Source of the DNA: Mesotoga sp. BH458_6_3_2_1
GTDB lineage: Bacteria > Thermotogota > Thermotogae > Petrotogales > Kosmotogaceae
Length of the DNA stretch: 64,000 bases
Direction of reading: 5' to 3'
Assembly: GCF_003664995.1 (NCBI RefSeq)
Contig: NZ_JFHL01000025.1
Span: 26,976 to 90,975 of the forward strand
Below are positions 18,660 through 28,165 of this stretch, in pieces (the stretch's first letter is position 1; every line of letters begins with the position of its first letter). The position numbers and the translations under genes were made by a program. The notes beneath the pieces are model-generated. The model was not told the origin of the DNA. It worked only from the letters and a program-made list of their open reading frames with translations, and searched no databases.

Positions 18660-20618
18660 TCAATAGTTCACTTCTACACCCCGAGCGATGAGAGTCTCAA
18701 TGTCCTGCATATCATCAGAACCAGGCGTGAGATCAAGCATGTTCCATCGCATGTCAACATAGTCTCCCAGACCGAAATCAGGATTGTTGACCAGCGCTGA
18801 GATATCAGAGACTTCGTTGAATATGAAGTCCAAAGATTTCAAGTTGTTAAGCCCCTGGAGCGAAGAGATATCACTAACTTTGTTGAAACTGAAGTTAATG
18901 CCCTCCAAATGCGGTACATTATTAAGTGCCGTAATGTCGCTCACATTGTTGTGTTCAAAATCTAGCCATTTCAAGTTAGTCAACCCTTCCAGACAAGAAA
19001 TGTCACTCACTTGATTGTTCTTCAAATGGAGAGTCTCCAGAGAAACTTGATTTGAGAGATAAGAAATGTCGCTTACTTCATTGGAATCAAAACTCAGGAA
19101 GTTCAGCTTTGTCAGCCCTAAAAGCGATGAGATGTTGCTAACGTTATTCAAAGAGAGAGTCAAAAACGTTAGATTGCTTAGGCCTGAGAGACAAGAAATA
19201 TCGCTCACTTCATTTGAACCAAAAGAAAGAGAATCTAGTAGTGTTAGCTCCGAAAGAGGCGATATATCAATCACTTGATTAGATGTGAACTGCAGTAAGG
19301 TGAGCTTCTTCAGAAACGAAAGGGCAGAAATGTCGGTGACTTCATTAACACTGAAATTCAACCAATTCAGGTTGATAAGATTCTTTAGAGCTGAAACATC
19401 TTTGATTCTGTTGCAGCACACATTCAGGTTCCATAAGTTTGTTAGTTTACGCAGAGGAGATAAATCGACAATGTCATTATTGTCAATCACCAATGTCTCA
19501 AGGTGAATCAGATTCTCGATCGCAGAAATGTCGGATATCTCGTTGCGTGGACATTCCAGACGTCGCAGATAAGTCATTTGCTCCACAACAGATATATCTT
19601 GAACCTCATTGCTAGAAAATCTCAAATCATCGAGATTAACCAGACCCTCCAAAGCAGAAATATCCTCCACTTCATTCTTGTCGAAATATAAATCCCTCAG
19701 ATTTGTCAGGTTAGCCAGAGGAGAGATATCTTTGATCTTGTTTGTGAACAAACTAAGCCACGTAAGATTAGAAAGACCCGAAAGAGGATAGATATCAACA
19801 ATTTCATTCTTCCCAAGATTTAGAGCCGTCACTGCGGTCAAGTTCTCAATGCCATCAAGGCTTCTAACTCCCAAATCATAGACCCCGAGTCCATCAATTT
19901 CCTTAACATCGCTCCAGTATAGTTGCCCACTAAGTTTATCAATTTCCTCTCTAACCGCTTGCTCAAGAACCGAATCTTCAAAATGTACCTCAAAGTCGTC
20001 TTGACTCCCATCATACTCGAAAGTCCATGTAATAGGTTCAGAATAGTCTCCTTCATTGTCTTGAACCCTTATTTGAAAGGTATGGCTTCCCTGGGAATAA
20101 CCACTCCAGACATACTGGGATTCCGACTCATTGACAGTCCATGATCCTCCATCTTTGCGCCGTTCACACTTTACAATGTGCCCATCGACATCACTTGCAG
20201 ACCATGAGAAAGCGTTGGTCCAGTTCGATATTTGGCCCTCAAATCCGCCTTCTTTGATTACCTTTGGAATTATGTTCGGTGGATCATAAACAAAGCTCCA
20301 CATCAGCACATTAGATATTGCGCCCTTATCATCTATTGCTCTCGCTTCAAATGTGTGCGAAGACTCAGAATAATCTTCCCAAACATAAGAAGTATTGCTA
20401 CCATGATTTTGCCAGGTTCCACCGTCTTTCCTGTACTCGTATCTGGCAATAACGCCATCAGCATCGGTACCTATCCATTCAAGAGAATTCGTCGATACTT
20501 GAATGATACCTTGAAGGCCCCCAACTTTGAGCAATATGGGCGCTAGATTGGATGGGATACAGGATGAAAACACTAAGATCAAAACGAAAGTGATTACCCA
20601 CACTGATACTCTTTTCAT
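18660..20618 (-). CDS. Leucine-rich-repeat surface lipoprotein
   Basis: Predicted secreted, lipid-anchored binding protein. From ATG 20618 (behind a GGGGG ribosome site): basic residues, a hydrophobic stretch and lipobox VFSSC give a lipoprotein signal peptide. Then two tandem Ig-like domains of about 90 residues, each built around a DG.I...E.RKDGG.W core and ending in W.F.YD. Residues from about 235 hold 16 consecutive 22-residue leucine-rich repeats of the internalin/SDS22 type (L..L..L....N.V.DIS.L), with no length variation. A short cap (FGLGDYVD...GVEVNY) closes the protein. A decayed copy of that cap lies at 14873-14973. Likely adhesion or ligand capture at the cell surface; ligand unknown. 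Confidence 0.9.
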   Translation of the reverse strand: MKRVSVWVITFVLILVFSSCIPSNLAPILLKVGGLQGIIQVSTNSLEWIGTDADGVIARYEYRKDGGTWQNHGSNTSYVWEDYSESSHTFEARAIDDKGAISNVLMWSFVYDPPNIIPKVIKEGGFEGQISNWTNAFSWSASDVDGHIVKCERRKDGGSWTVNESESQYVWSGYSQGSHTFQIRVQDNEGDYSEPITWTFEYDGSQDDFEVHFEDSVLEQAVREEIDKLSGQLYWSDVKEIDGLGVYDLGVRSLDGIENLTAVTALNLGKNEIVDIYPLSGLSNLTWLSLFTNKIKDISPLANLTNLRDLYFDKNEVEDISALEGLVNLDDLRFSSNEVQDISVVEQMTYLRRLECPRNEISDISAIENLIHLETLVIDNNDIVDLSPLRKLTNLWNLNVCCNRIKDVSALKNLINLNWLNFSVNEVTDISALSFLKKLTLLQFTSNQVIDISPLSELTLLDSLSFGSNEVSDISCLSGLSNLTFLTLSLNNVSNISSLLGLTKLNFLSFDSNEVSDISYLSNQVSLETLHLKNNQVSDISCLEGLTNLKWLDFEHNNVSDITALNNVPHLEGINFSFNKVSDISSLQGLNNLKSLDFIFNEVSDISALVNNPDFGLGDYVDMRWNMLDLTPGSDDMQDIETLIARGVEVNY

Positions 20619-20932
20619 CAATATGCCCCCCATTACGGAACTTGAGCAGGAAACGAGAAAGTCAACATGTTTAGTGAAGATTGCGTATATCTTACAATCA
20701 AATTATAGCACTCTGAGTTGTTCAGTCATAGTAGTTTGTCAAAACTGCGACAAGTAAGTTTTGGCTTGAACTTAATGGAACATTGAAAACCAGTTCGCCG
20801 AAAACAGACAGGGTCAGACTCCAATTTTCACACTCTCTCCCATGCTGTAAGCAGGCGAAGCATGTTTCATTCTGAATTGCTTTCTTTGTTTTAATTTGGC
20901 ATCTACATCAATTATTGTCAACTCGACCTGAC
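20619..20932. other. Intergenic with REP-like motif
   Basis: About 310 bases containing upstream sequence of the LRR gene and one copy of the GGGTCAGACTCC motif (20811-20833). No gene seen. Confidence 0.5.
20811..20833 (+). repeat. GGGTCAGACTCC-type repeat
   Basis: GGGTCAGACTCCAATTTTCACAC-like element; near-identical copy at 46942-46964 and diverged copies at 47097-47120 and 47436-47458. The GTCAGACTC core is commonly seen flanking REP-associated or IS200-like transposase remnants, but no transposase gene is present here. Confidence 0.6.
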
Positions 20933-21691
20933 TCATTCCGATCTCTTTTCAACCCGTACCGACCTCTTCCAGATCCTGAAGTACTTTGCACCGATGTTGA
21001 ATTTCTTGACAAACTCTGAGTATTCCGGCCAGATGGGCGCTCTGTAGAATTCGCTGCGGCCTATGCCTCCGTTTATGACATATTCGGGCAGAGGGTTGGT
21101 CCCGTAGAAGACCGACCGGGCCATTATCTGCCATCTTCTGGTGAAGTCGGTCCAGTTACAGCCGAAGGCTTCCCCTGGCTGGATTATGGCCAGGATCTTA
21201 GGAGCCATCCTGTTCTCTAGATAAAGCGCCTGATAAGCCGCGGCGCCGTCCGCGCATATGAAAAGTAGCGAGAACCTGGACGGATTATGGTCTTCACCGT
21301 ACTCTTCGGTTCTCTCGAATATGAACCATTCGGCGAAGGGCTTCTCGAAGACATCCGAATAATGGTCGGGGCGGTGGTATTCGGCACGGTTTGGGGTGAC
21401 CCTGATCCTCCAGCCGTTCGGCGCTAGCTGGCTCTCACTTATTGGAAGCTGGCGGATAACTCTGTATCCCCTGAATCCCTTGTTGGCGATCTCTTCGAGC
21501 AAGTTCTTCCTGCTTATGGAGTAGTCGACATATACGAAACTATAGACATTTCCCATAAAGTACTCGACCGGATGGCCGTCGTGGCCGCAGGCCGGGTAAT
21601 ACAGAGAGTCTTTCAACACGTCATGAATGTCGAATTCCGCGGGATTCTTTATCCATTCGGGCATTTCGGCCTTCGTCACTTCTTCAAACAT
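20933..21691 (-). CDS. Unnamed-family protein (stand-alone copy)
   Basis: About 252 residues, of the same family as the N-terminal half of the gene at 23549-25213: both begin with a MPEWI.NP.EFDI...L.DSL core, then GHxVxYxMGNVYSFVY.DY.ISR..LL, GYxVIRQ, F.EWF..ERTEEY, RFS...AAYQALYL..RMAPK, and NWT.F. I do not recognise the family. No membrane segment. ATG 21691 has GGGAG 8 bases upstream and overlaps the end of the HsdM-like gene by 8 bases, so it is the third gene of a coupled operon. Function unknown; obligate coupling to the HsdM-like protein suggests a partner subunit. Confidence 0.75.
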   Translation of the reverse strand: MFEEVTKAEMPEWIKNPAEFDIHDVLKDSLYYPACGHDGHPVEYFMGNVYSFVYVDYSISRKNLLEEIANKGFRGYRVIRQLPISESQLAPNGWRIRVTPNRAEYHRPDHYSDVFEKPFAEWFIFERTEEYGEDHNPSRFSLLFICADGAAAYQALYLENRMAPKILAIIQPGEAFGCNWTDFTRRWQIMARSVFYGTNPLPEYVINGGIGRSEFYRAPIWPEYSEFVKKFNIGAKYFRIWKRSVRVEKRSE

Positions 21692-23549
21692 CGGAATCAC
21701 TCCCTTCGTCTGTCGAAATTCTTCTGTCCTGCGATCCGCTCTGTTGAGGTCTGTCGGCCTTGATTGCCTCGACCGGAAGCCTCATGGCCTGAATTGCGTG
21801 CAAGGGCAGAAACTCCATGAAAAGGTGCTTTGTGGCTTCTCCAATGAGAAACTGGCCGTAGTCGCTCCTTAGAATGTTGAAGACCTTTACAGGATCGTAT
21901 TCGCCGGAGACTCTAAAGACTATGTGATTGCCTGAGGGCAGTATCGACGCGTCTGAAGGGATGTCGGTTACCAGCCCTATGGTCGTTATGTCGTCTCTTC
22001 TGTTGAAGATGATGTCGTTCTTTCGTAGAAGGGATTTCTCAGCCGCTTTTGTGAGTTCTCCGGCATGCTCCTTTAGAGAGACCAGCTGAACGATGCCCTT
22101 CTCATCGACCTCCAAGCGAGGGTACTTGTAGATCTTGCCTTTATACTCTTTTTCATCTGGCTCATGACCTTCGGGAAGGTCGGCATTCTTCGACTTCCGC
22201 AAGTATCTGTGTGATTCGAGGAACTCACCGATGGAATCCAGCTCGACGGTCGGGGAAGTCAGGAAGATTTCGTAATCATCGGGCAGCTGATCTTTCTTCA
22301 CGGGGATTATCGAGTAGTCGCCAGGCACCAGGGAATAGCCGCTATTCTTTATCGTATCTATCGGGACCAGCGCGCATACTCCGCTTTCGCCTCTCCAGTC
22401 CCTGAAGTTTCTCATTACTGAACTAAGCAGAAGATTCTCCTCTCTCACTTCGAAGCAGAAAGGCTCTCTGCCGTCGCTCTTGGATACCGACATGAAGACC
22501 TGACCTTTCCTGCCGACGGGCTTCGCCTTGTTAAGGACCAGCAAACAGCAGTCGTCGTTTCCGCCGTGAACGGCTCCAAGGGGGAGTTGTATTACTGCTT
22601 CAAGCCAGTCGTTGTCTATTATTTCCTTATTTCCTTCTCTCAGCTCTCCTCTCGTAATCAGCGTCACGAGCTTGCCGTCATCCTTCATCGAGCGAATTCC
22701 ATGGTTAATGAAGTCCCATTGGCTTATGAGACCGGACGAGATATTTAGAATGTTTCGGAGGAAGAAATCAGTCTTCAACTCCTGCAATACCATGCGCTCG
22801 CCTGTTGGTGGCTCGATAATCACCCTGTCGTACTGTTCTTCCACATAGAGAGTCTCTTTCGTCGGTTTCACGAGGGAATCGCCCCTTACGAGCTTCGAGA
22901 CGTCTATCCCGACAAGGGAAAGGATAATCTTTGTGAGTCGCCATTTCCTAGGGTCGATTTCAAGTCCGGCGAAGGAAGTGTAGTCGAAGCCTTCTCTCCT
23001 GAAGATTGTGTAGAAGGCACGTCCGTAGCCGAAAGCGGGGTCGTAAACGGTCATTCCCGGTTCGATTTCGAGCAGATCGACCATCATATCAAGTATTTCC
23101 ATCGGCACTATCATGTCAGAATAGAGAAGATTGGAGTCGATCGCAAATGAGAACATTCCCGTGTAGAAGGGGCCTATCAAAAGATCTATGTCCCTGATGG
23201 AGAGTCCGTCGATCATGCCGTCGGCGTAAGCGCAGGTTCTGTAGAAGAGGGGCGAGTCTTCTTTGAACGCCTCGCCCAATTCTCCTTTGAAGTCCATGAA
23301 AGCAAATTCCGGGTGCTCGACGATGAGCTCGGATATCGCGCTCTCAATGAGATCGGCCCGTTCCTTCCCGCTCTTTCCGAAGAACACGAACCTCCAGAAG
23401 ACGCCACTGAATTGTACGTTCTGTGAGAGTTTCTTCAACAACAGGGAGCTCCAGAAGTACTCGATCGCCTTTTCCGAGAGCATCTTGTTTTGTTGACCGA
23501 GTTTGGAAAGAAGATACATGAAGTTCTGCACGCTGCCCGGAAAGTCCAT
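21684..23549 (-). CDS. HsdM-like protein with HsdS-like C-terminus, altered catalytic motif
   Basis: Protein of about 621 residues with type I methyltransferase architecture: helical N-terminus, SAM-binding motif I as YDPAFGYGR near residue 171, motif IV as YDRVIIEPPT near 245, and the later HsdM pattern (HGI..., DNDWLEAVIQLPLG, LVLNKAKP). Canonical motif IV is NPP(F/Y); here Asn is Glu and the aromatic residue is Thr, so ordinary N6-adenine methylation is doubtful. Residues from about 435 look like a half HsdS recognition domain (SIGEFLES, LLRKNDIIFNRRD, GNHIVFRV, NILRSDYGQFLI). The ATG at 23549 overlaps the stop of the FGE-fusion gene (TGATG). A paralogue lies at 25877-27676. Confidence 0.8.
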   Translation of the reverse strand: MDFPGSVQNFMYLLSKLGQQNKMLSEKAIEYFWSSLLLKKLSQNVQFSGVFWRFVFFGKSGKERADLIESAISELIVEHPEFAFMDFKGELGEAFKEDSPLFYRTCAYADGMIDGLSIRDIDLLIGPFYTGMFSFAIDSNLLYSDMIVPMEILDMMVDLLEIEPGMTVYDPAFGYGRAFYTIFRREGFDYTSFAGLEIDPRKWRLTKIILSLVGIDVSKLVRGDSLVKPTKETLYVEEQYDRVIIEPPTGERMVLQELKTDFFLRNILNISSGLISQWDFINHGIRSMKDDGKLVTLITRGELREGNKEIIDNDWLEAVIQLPLGAVHGGNDDCCLLVLNKAKPVGRKGQVFMSVSKSDGREPFCFEVREENLLLSSVMRNFRDWRGESGVCALVPIDTIKNSGYSLVPGDYSIIPVKKDQLPDDYEIFLTSPTVELDSIGEFLESHRYLRKSKNADLPEGHEPDEKEYKGKIYKYPRLEVDEKGIVQLVSLKEHAGELTKAAEKSLLRKNDIIFNRRDDITTIGLVTDIPSDASILPSGNHIVFRVSGEYDPVKVFNILRSDYGQFLIGEATKHLFMEFLPLHAIQAMRLPVEAIKADRPQQSGSQDRRISTDEGSDSDV

Positions 23550-25213
23550 CACTGCTCTCCCCCGTCGACCAGCACTGTCTTCGCTACGCGGAAGCCTATA
23601 GATGAGTTTGTGTAACGCTCCCCTGTGAAATCACGAGCCGAAATCGTTACTTCTTCACGGTCTTCACGTACGCTTCCGCCACGAAGGATTTTGAACACAC
23701 CGGTTTCCCCATACGGGTTTATCTCCAGTCCCTCCGAGTATCTGTCGCTGTTGTCGCTGCACAGTTCCCAGACGTTGCCGGACATATCGTAAAGTCCGAG
23801 TTCGTTCGGGCTCTTCAACCCGACCTCTCGAGTTCTGTCGGATGAGTTTTCAATATACCAGGCGACCTCATCGACGTCGTTACTTCCGGCGAAGATATAA
23901 TCTCTGCTCTTGTTACCTCCCCTGGCCGCGTATTCCCATTCTGCCTCGGTAGGCAACCTGTAGCCGGCAACTCTTCTTAAGTCGGTCGTGTGTGAGCCGT
24001 CGCAATCAAGCAGCTTTCCCAATTCATCGTACGCCGGGGGCAGGCCTTCCTTTTCGCTCAACCAGTTGCAGTAGGAGATGGCGTCTAACCATTTCACATT
24101 CGTAACCGGTTTTGTGCCGTTCGGGGATTCTTCATCCACGGGTTCTTCTGCGCCCGTTTCCCTGCAGAACCTCGAGTACTCCTGACACGTGACGGTGTAT
24201 CTGCCGATATAGAAATCATAGGTAAGCATCACATAGAGGGTATTACCTTCGGCAATATCTCGTATTCTCCCTACCTCGCTCATCTCGAACTCGCCGTTCT
24301 CGACAAAGACGAGATCGTTTTCAGATGTTTCCTGCTGATGGTTCCCTCTCTGCTCGGAAACAGGTGGATTGAGCCTTGCGGGGTCTCCCGAGTACCTCCA
24401 GATAGTCACGCAGAAATTATACCCGTTGAAGTACTTCTTCACCCTGTTCGTGTATTCTGGCCAGGGTTCAGTAAAACCTGACATACCGACTATGTATTCA
24501 GGCAGGGGATTGTCGCGGTAGAATATCGTCCTGGCGAGGATCTTCTCTCTGAGGGCGAATTCTGTCCAGTTCAAGCCGAAGCCGTATTGCGGGATTACGA
24601 TGATTTTTGGAGCCATCCGATTTGCGAGATACAGGGCCTGGTAGGCCGCTACCGCCTCGGTGTTGAGAAAGAAGAAGGAGAAGCGTTTCGGATTGTGCGT
24701 CTCGTCGTACTCTTCGGTCCTCTCTAAGATGAACCATTCGGCGAAGGGCTCTTTCTGGATTCTACGCTCCGAGTTAGGGTTGCCATCTCGCTCATCCGGC
24801 AGGACCTTCTTCCACGAAGGATTCAGAATGTCTAGATATCCTGCGAAGTAACCTCTTTCGCGGTCTCCACGGAAGTGGTCGAACCGCCTCTCTCCTCGCG
24901 GATCGTCCTCGCGGTAATACCACGTAAGCGCGTCCCATCCACCCCGATGGAGTCTGTAGGGGTCTATCGATTCTTGTCGGATCACACTGTAACCTGTGAA
25001 CCCGTACTCGGCCATATCCTGCAGCAGATCTTCTCGGCTTATGAAGTAGTCGATGTACACGAAGCTGTAAACGTTTCCCATGTAGTATTTGACAAAATGG
25101 CCGTGAAGGCCGCTGGCAAGGTAGCAGAGAGAGTCCTGCAGAATGTTCCTTATGTCGAACTCCCCTGGGTTTCTGATCCATTCCGGCATTTCCATTGACG
25201 GTAGTTCCGTCAT
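23549..25213 (-). CDS. Unnamed-family domain fused to FGE-sulfatase-like domain
   Basis: About 554 residues. Residues 1-290 are the same unnamed family as the gene at 20933-21691. A linker follows, then a formylglycine-generating-enzyme-like (SUMF1, C-type-lectin-fold) domain near 310-550: F.IGRYTVTCQEYSRF, LDAISYCNWLSEKEGLP, LPTEAEWEYAARGG, SGNVWELCSD, LRGGS and GFRVAKT. The two cysteines needed for formylglycine generation are absent from the RGGS..R segment, so it is probably a binding rather than catalytic domain. AAGGAGGA upstream fits TTG 25216 or ATG 25213; the longest frame starts at GTG 25225. First gene of a three-gene coupled operon. Confidence 0.8.
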   Translation of the reverse strand: MTELPSMEMPEWIRNPGEFDIRNILQDSLCYLASGLHGHFVKYYMGNVYSFVYIDYFISREDLLQDMAEYGFTGYSVIRQESIDPYRLHRGGWDALTWYYREDDPRGERRFDHFRGDRERGYFAGYLDILNPSWKKVLPDERDGNPNSERRIQKEPFAEWFILERTEEYDETHNPKRFSFFFLNTEAVAAYQALYLANRMAPKIIVIPQYGFGLNWTEFALREKILARTIFYRDNPLPEYIVGMSGFTEPWPEYTNRVKKYFNGYNFCVTIWRYSGDPARLNPPVSEQRGNHQQETSENDLVFVENGEFEMSEVGRIRDIAEGNTLYVMLTYDFYIGRYTVTCQEYSRFCRETGAEEPVDEESPNGTKPVTNVKWLDAISYCNWLSEKEGLPPAYDELGKLLDCDGSHTTDLRRVAGYRLPTEAEWEYAARGGNKSRDYIFAGSNDVDEVAWYIENSSDRTREVGLKSPNELGLYDMSGNVWELCSDNSDRYSEGLEINPYGETGVFKILRGGSVREDREEVTISARDFTGERYTNSSIGFRVAKTVLVDGGEQ

Positions 25214-25225
25214 CAAACTGACCAC

Positions 25226-25876
25226 TCCTCCTTATGATATTCCGCGATCGAAATCGCTACCCGTTAAACGGGTCTATTGGCTTATCTGACCTCACTACAA
25301 CCGCACAATGGGATTGTCACTGGATCGGAAACGGGAGAAAGTCTTATGAGTTGATATTCTGTGGAGCTGAGTGATAGTGCTGTTCGGACTGTCCGATGCT
25401 TAAAAAGCTACAAGAAAGATTGCACCGGCTGGATACAACGGAGAACAGAAATGTCCGTGTGGGATTTGGATTCTGAAAGTCGACTTAAGGATACTATGGT
25501 GTCCGTGGTTTCTGGATTCGACATAAGCAATTGATTCGATAGGATTTGATCTACCTTGGAGACCTCAATTAAACGGTTTTTGAGTAGCGGAGTTAATTCA
25601 CATCCTGTTGATTCGAATTGTCTAGAATAACTAAGTTAATTATACAGTAAAGTTCATGCCAGTAAGTTACGGCGTTATATCTATAATAATCATCTATTCA
25701 TTACGAAACACTTACATAATTGAGGGATGAATCCGTTGACTCGTCTATCTCGCCCGAAAGAGACGGCCCTCGTAGATCTCGAACAGTCTCGCAATGCTAG
25801 AGCTGTCAAGTCCGGGGCCGATCGATTCTTCCCCAAGTTTGGCGGGCGTGTTTACGGAAGAGTCTCTGTCAATTCG
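25226..25876. other. Intergenic between the two HsdM-like loci
   Basis: About 650 bases. It must hold the promoter of the three-gene operon downstream. I see no gene, no repeat copy and no clear terminator; a plus-strand open frame running into the next gene is a shadow. Confidence 0.5.
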
Positions 25877-27676
25877 TTACTTACTCCCAAAAATAGCCGG
25901 TATCCTCATCTCTTCCAATGCGTCAAACGACATGCCACCAAAGAACATGTCTGCCTTCGCCTTATGGATCAAATGTTTTCCGTAGTCACTACGAAGGACT
26001 CTCAAGACTTCAAGAGCATCATACTCTTCCCTTACTCTCAGTACTACGTGATCTCTCGAAAGAATCACCGTCTCATCGTCAAGGATATCTCCGAAAATAC
26101 CTACGCTCTCTTCTCCCGACCAGACAGAGATAACGATGTCAGACTTTCTAAGGATCCCGGATTCTGTGACCTCCAACGGTGTCCTGAGTTGACTCGCCGA
26201 GCGATATAAATCTATGACGCCTTCCGAATCGGTCGACACTCTCTCCAGGATATAGATTCTGCCCGATTTCATCTTGCCATGAAGCGGTGTCTCCGAGTTC
26301 AGGCCGTGCTCAGGGCCGTAACCGACTCTATCTGGATTCCTGCCAATAATGAACTCCCCAATCTCTTTAAGCTCTATCATTGGGGCGTTGATGAGTTCTT
26401 CAAAACTCACTTTCTTTCTTCTGGGCATACCCGCAGATATAGCATAGTCTCGCGGTCTCAGGGTGTACCCGTTTGCAGTTATAGTCTGAATCGAGACAAT
26501 GCCGCTTCGATTCGGTTCCGAGAGCCATCCCCTGTACTGCTCTGTGAATCTCGATGGCCAATCGATCGGGTTCCGTATGTCGAACCAGTCGATCTGCCTT
26601 TCCGATTCGGGAACCACAAGCAGCACTTTTTCCTTCCTTTGAGTGGGTTTGGATTTGTTTATTACGAGAATGCTTGTCTCTCTTCGAAGGAAGTTTCCCC
26701 TACCGATGGGAAGCTCTATTACGGCTTCCAGCCAGTCGTTGTCGACTATCTCACAGATCGGGTTTTCAAGTGCTCTTGTCTCTATAAGGCTTACCATTTT
26801 CCCCGTTGGCTTAAGACATTCGATTCCGTGTTTAATGTAGCTCCACTGGCTTCCGGGAACCTTAGATACCTCCAGAATGCCTCTTGTCAGATACCCCGTC
26901 TTGATTCTGTAAGAGAGAAGCTTCTCGCTGGATGGCGGCTCGAGTATCACCCTGTCGTACTGAGAATTCGACAGGAGCGAATAGTCTTCCGGCCTGGTTA
27001 GCGGGTCTCCCTGCTTCATATTCACGGCGTTCAATCCGAGTAGAATCAAAGCTATCTTTCCGATACTGTGTCTGTATGGGTCTGCCTCCAGGCCGGCGTA
27101 TTCGAGGTTTTCGAGGGTATTGTTCTTGAAGATACCGTAAAGGGTCCTGCCGAAGCCCGTTGATGGATCGTATATGCTCATTCCATGCCGGACATCTAGC
27201 AGTTCTACCATTGAATCGATCACCTGCGGGGGAGCATCCGAACCTCCTTCAAGCAAATCGGATTCCATGGATACCGAGAGCAGAGCCTCGTACAGAGAGC
27301 CGCTCTTGTCGAAGATATCCTTCATCGCCAATTGATCGACGAACGAGTCGACGTAAGCGCATGTCTTTTGAAGTAGCTCGGGACCTTCGCTGAAGATCCA
27401 CAAATACTTGCCTTCATAATCGATGAATCTGAACCGGGGATACCTGCTGATTATCTCCTTCAACGCCTTCTCTATCAGCACCGCCCTTTCAATTCCACTC
27501 TTGCCGAAAAGAGCGAACTCTTCGAAGACATCGAAGTAGTTCTCTCGAAACGAGTTCTTTCTGAGCAACATGTTCGTCCAGAAGTACTCTATGGCCCTCT
27601 CCGAAAGGCTTCGGTCTTCTTCTCGCAATTTGAATAGGAGATAGATAAAGTTCTCTGCAAAACTTACTAGATCCAT
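25877..27676 (-). CDS. HsdM-like protein with HsdS-like C-terminus, altered catalytic motif (paralogue)
   Basis: 599-residue paralogue of the gene at 21684-23549, colinear along its length. Motif I reads YDPSTGFGRT near residue 170 and motif IV YDRVILEPPSSEK near 245: again Glu replaces the catalytic Asn and a small hydroxyl residue replaces the aromatic one. HsdM-type strands follow (WSYIKHGIECLKPTGKMVSL, DNDWLEAVIELPIGRG, ILVINKSKP). The C-terminal part (ELKEIGEFIIGRNP, ILRKSDIVISVWSGEE, RDHVVLRV, LRVLRSDYGKHLI) is HsdS-like. ATG 27676 follows GGGGG. Unlike its sister it has no partner gene directly attached. Confidence 0.8.
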   Translation of the reverse strand: MDLVSFAENFIYLLFKLREEDRSLSERAIEYFWTNMLLRKNSFRENYFDVFEEFALFGKSGIERAVLIEKALKEIISRYPRFRFIDYEGKYLWIFSEGPELLQKTCAYVDSFVDQLAMKDIFDKSGSLYEALLSVSMESDLLEGGSDAPPQVIDSMVELLDVRHGMSIYDPSTGFGRTLYGIFKNNTLENLEYAGLEADPYRHSIGKIALILLGLNAVNMKQGDPLTRPEDYSLLSNSQYDRVILEPPSSEKLLSYRIKTGYLTRGILEVSKVPGSQWSYIKHGIECLKPTGKMVSLIETRALENPICEIVDNDWLEAVIELPIGRGNFLRRETSILVINKSKPTQRKEKVLLVVPESERQIDWFDIRNPIDWPSRFTEQYRGWLSEPNRSGIVSIQTITANGYTLRPRDYAISAGMPRRKKVSFEELINAPMIELKEIGEFIIGRNPDRVGYGPEHGLNSETPLHGKMKSGRIYILERVSTDSEGVIDLYRSASQLRTPLEVTESGILRKSDIVISVWSGEESVGIFGDILDDETVILSRDHVVLRVREEYDALEVLRVLRSDYGKHLIHKAKADMFFGGMSFDALEEMRIPAIFGSK

Positions 27677-28100
27677 TCCAAGCCCCCTTTTTCATTTTTA
27701 GTTCAATCAGGTTGTCTTGCTCTGACTGTTTTAACCTGCGTTCCATGGAATCTCCCTTAACATGTTTCCCCGTTCTTCACCTCCTGAAATCTCACTGTTC
27801 ATATCTTCGCAGACTTAGCCATAGGCGACAGCCACCGGAGCAGCCGATTGCTCGCGCTTGACCGATAGATCGATGAAAAAAGCATTTTCACTATATGTGA
27901 ATAGAGAGTTTCGCCGAGAATCAATCTCGGAACCTCACGGAGGATAACCTTCTCTGATGACTCTGGAAATGCAATACGATTCAACTACCGCAAGCCTTCC
28001 TTCGCACAAGAATATATTCGGGTGAGTGACGACAATGAATAAAGTTGCTGGACGTAACGGCAAGACTATTAAATTAATTATATCAGGAGTGAGATACGCA
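27677..28100. other. Intergenic
   Basis: About 420 bases between divergent genes. A 61-codon minus-strand frame at 27799-27984 has no ribosome site and is not called. Near its right end lies the AddB-like promoter. Confidence 0.5.
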
Positions 28101-28128
28101 TTGTTTACGTTATCAAAAACTGTACAAT
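28101..28128 (+). promoter_or_regulatory. Predicted promoter of addBA-like operon
   Basis: TTGTTT at 28101-28106, 16 bases, then TACAAT at 28123-28128. The -10 box covers the first ATG of the AddB-like frame (28127), so that ATG cannot be the translated start if this promoter is used; the TTG at 28166 behind GGGGG then becomes the start. Confidence 0.45.
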
Positions 28129-28165
28129 GGTAGTAAAGTTAAGATCTTTATTTAGGGGGCAGTTC

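Noticed and set aside
18660..20618. The 66-base periodicity as a CRISPR or satellite array
   Set aside because: It is the 22-residue leucine-rich repeat coded in one continuous frame, with diverged bases between units.
25727..26209. Plus-strand open frame of 160 codons
   Set aside because: It is antisense to the 3' end of the HsdM-like gene, with no ribosome site.
26279..27001. Plus-strand open frame of 240 codons
   Set aside because: Complementary shadow of the HsdM-like gene, which has clear motifs on the minus strand.
28127..28165. ATG at 28127 as start of the AddB-like gene
   Set aside because: It lies inside a plausible -10 box and has no ribosome site; the TTG at 28166 has one.
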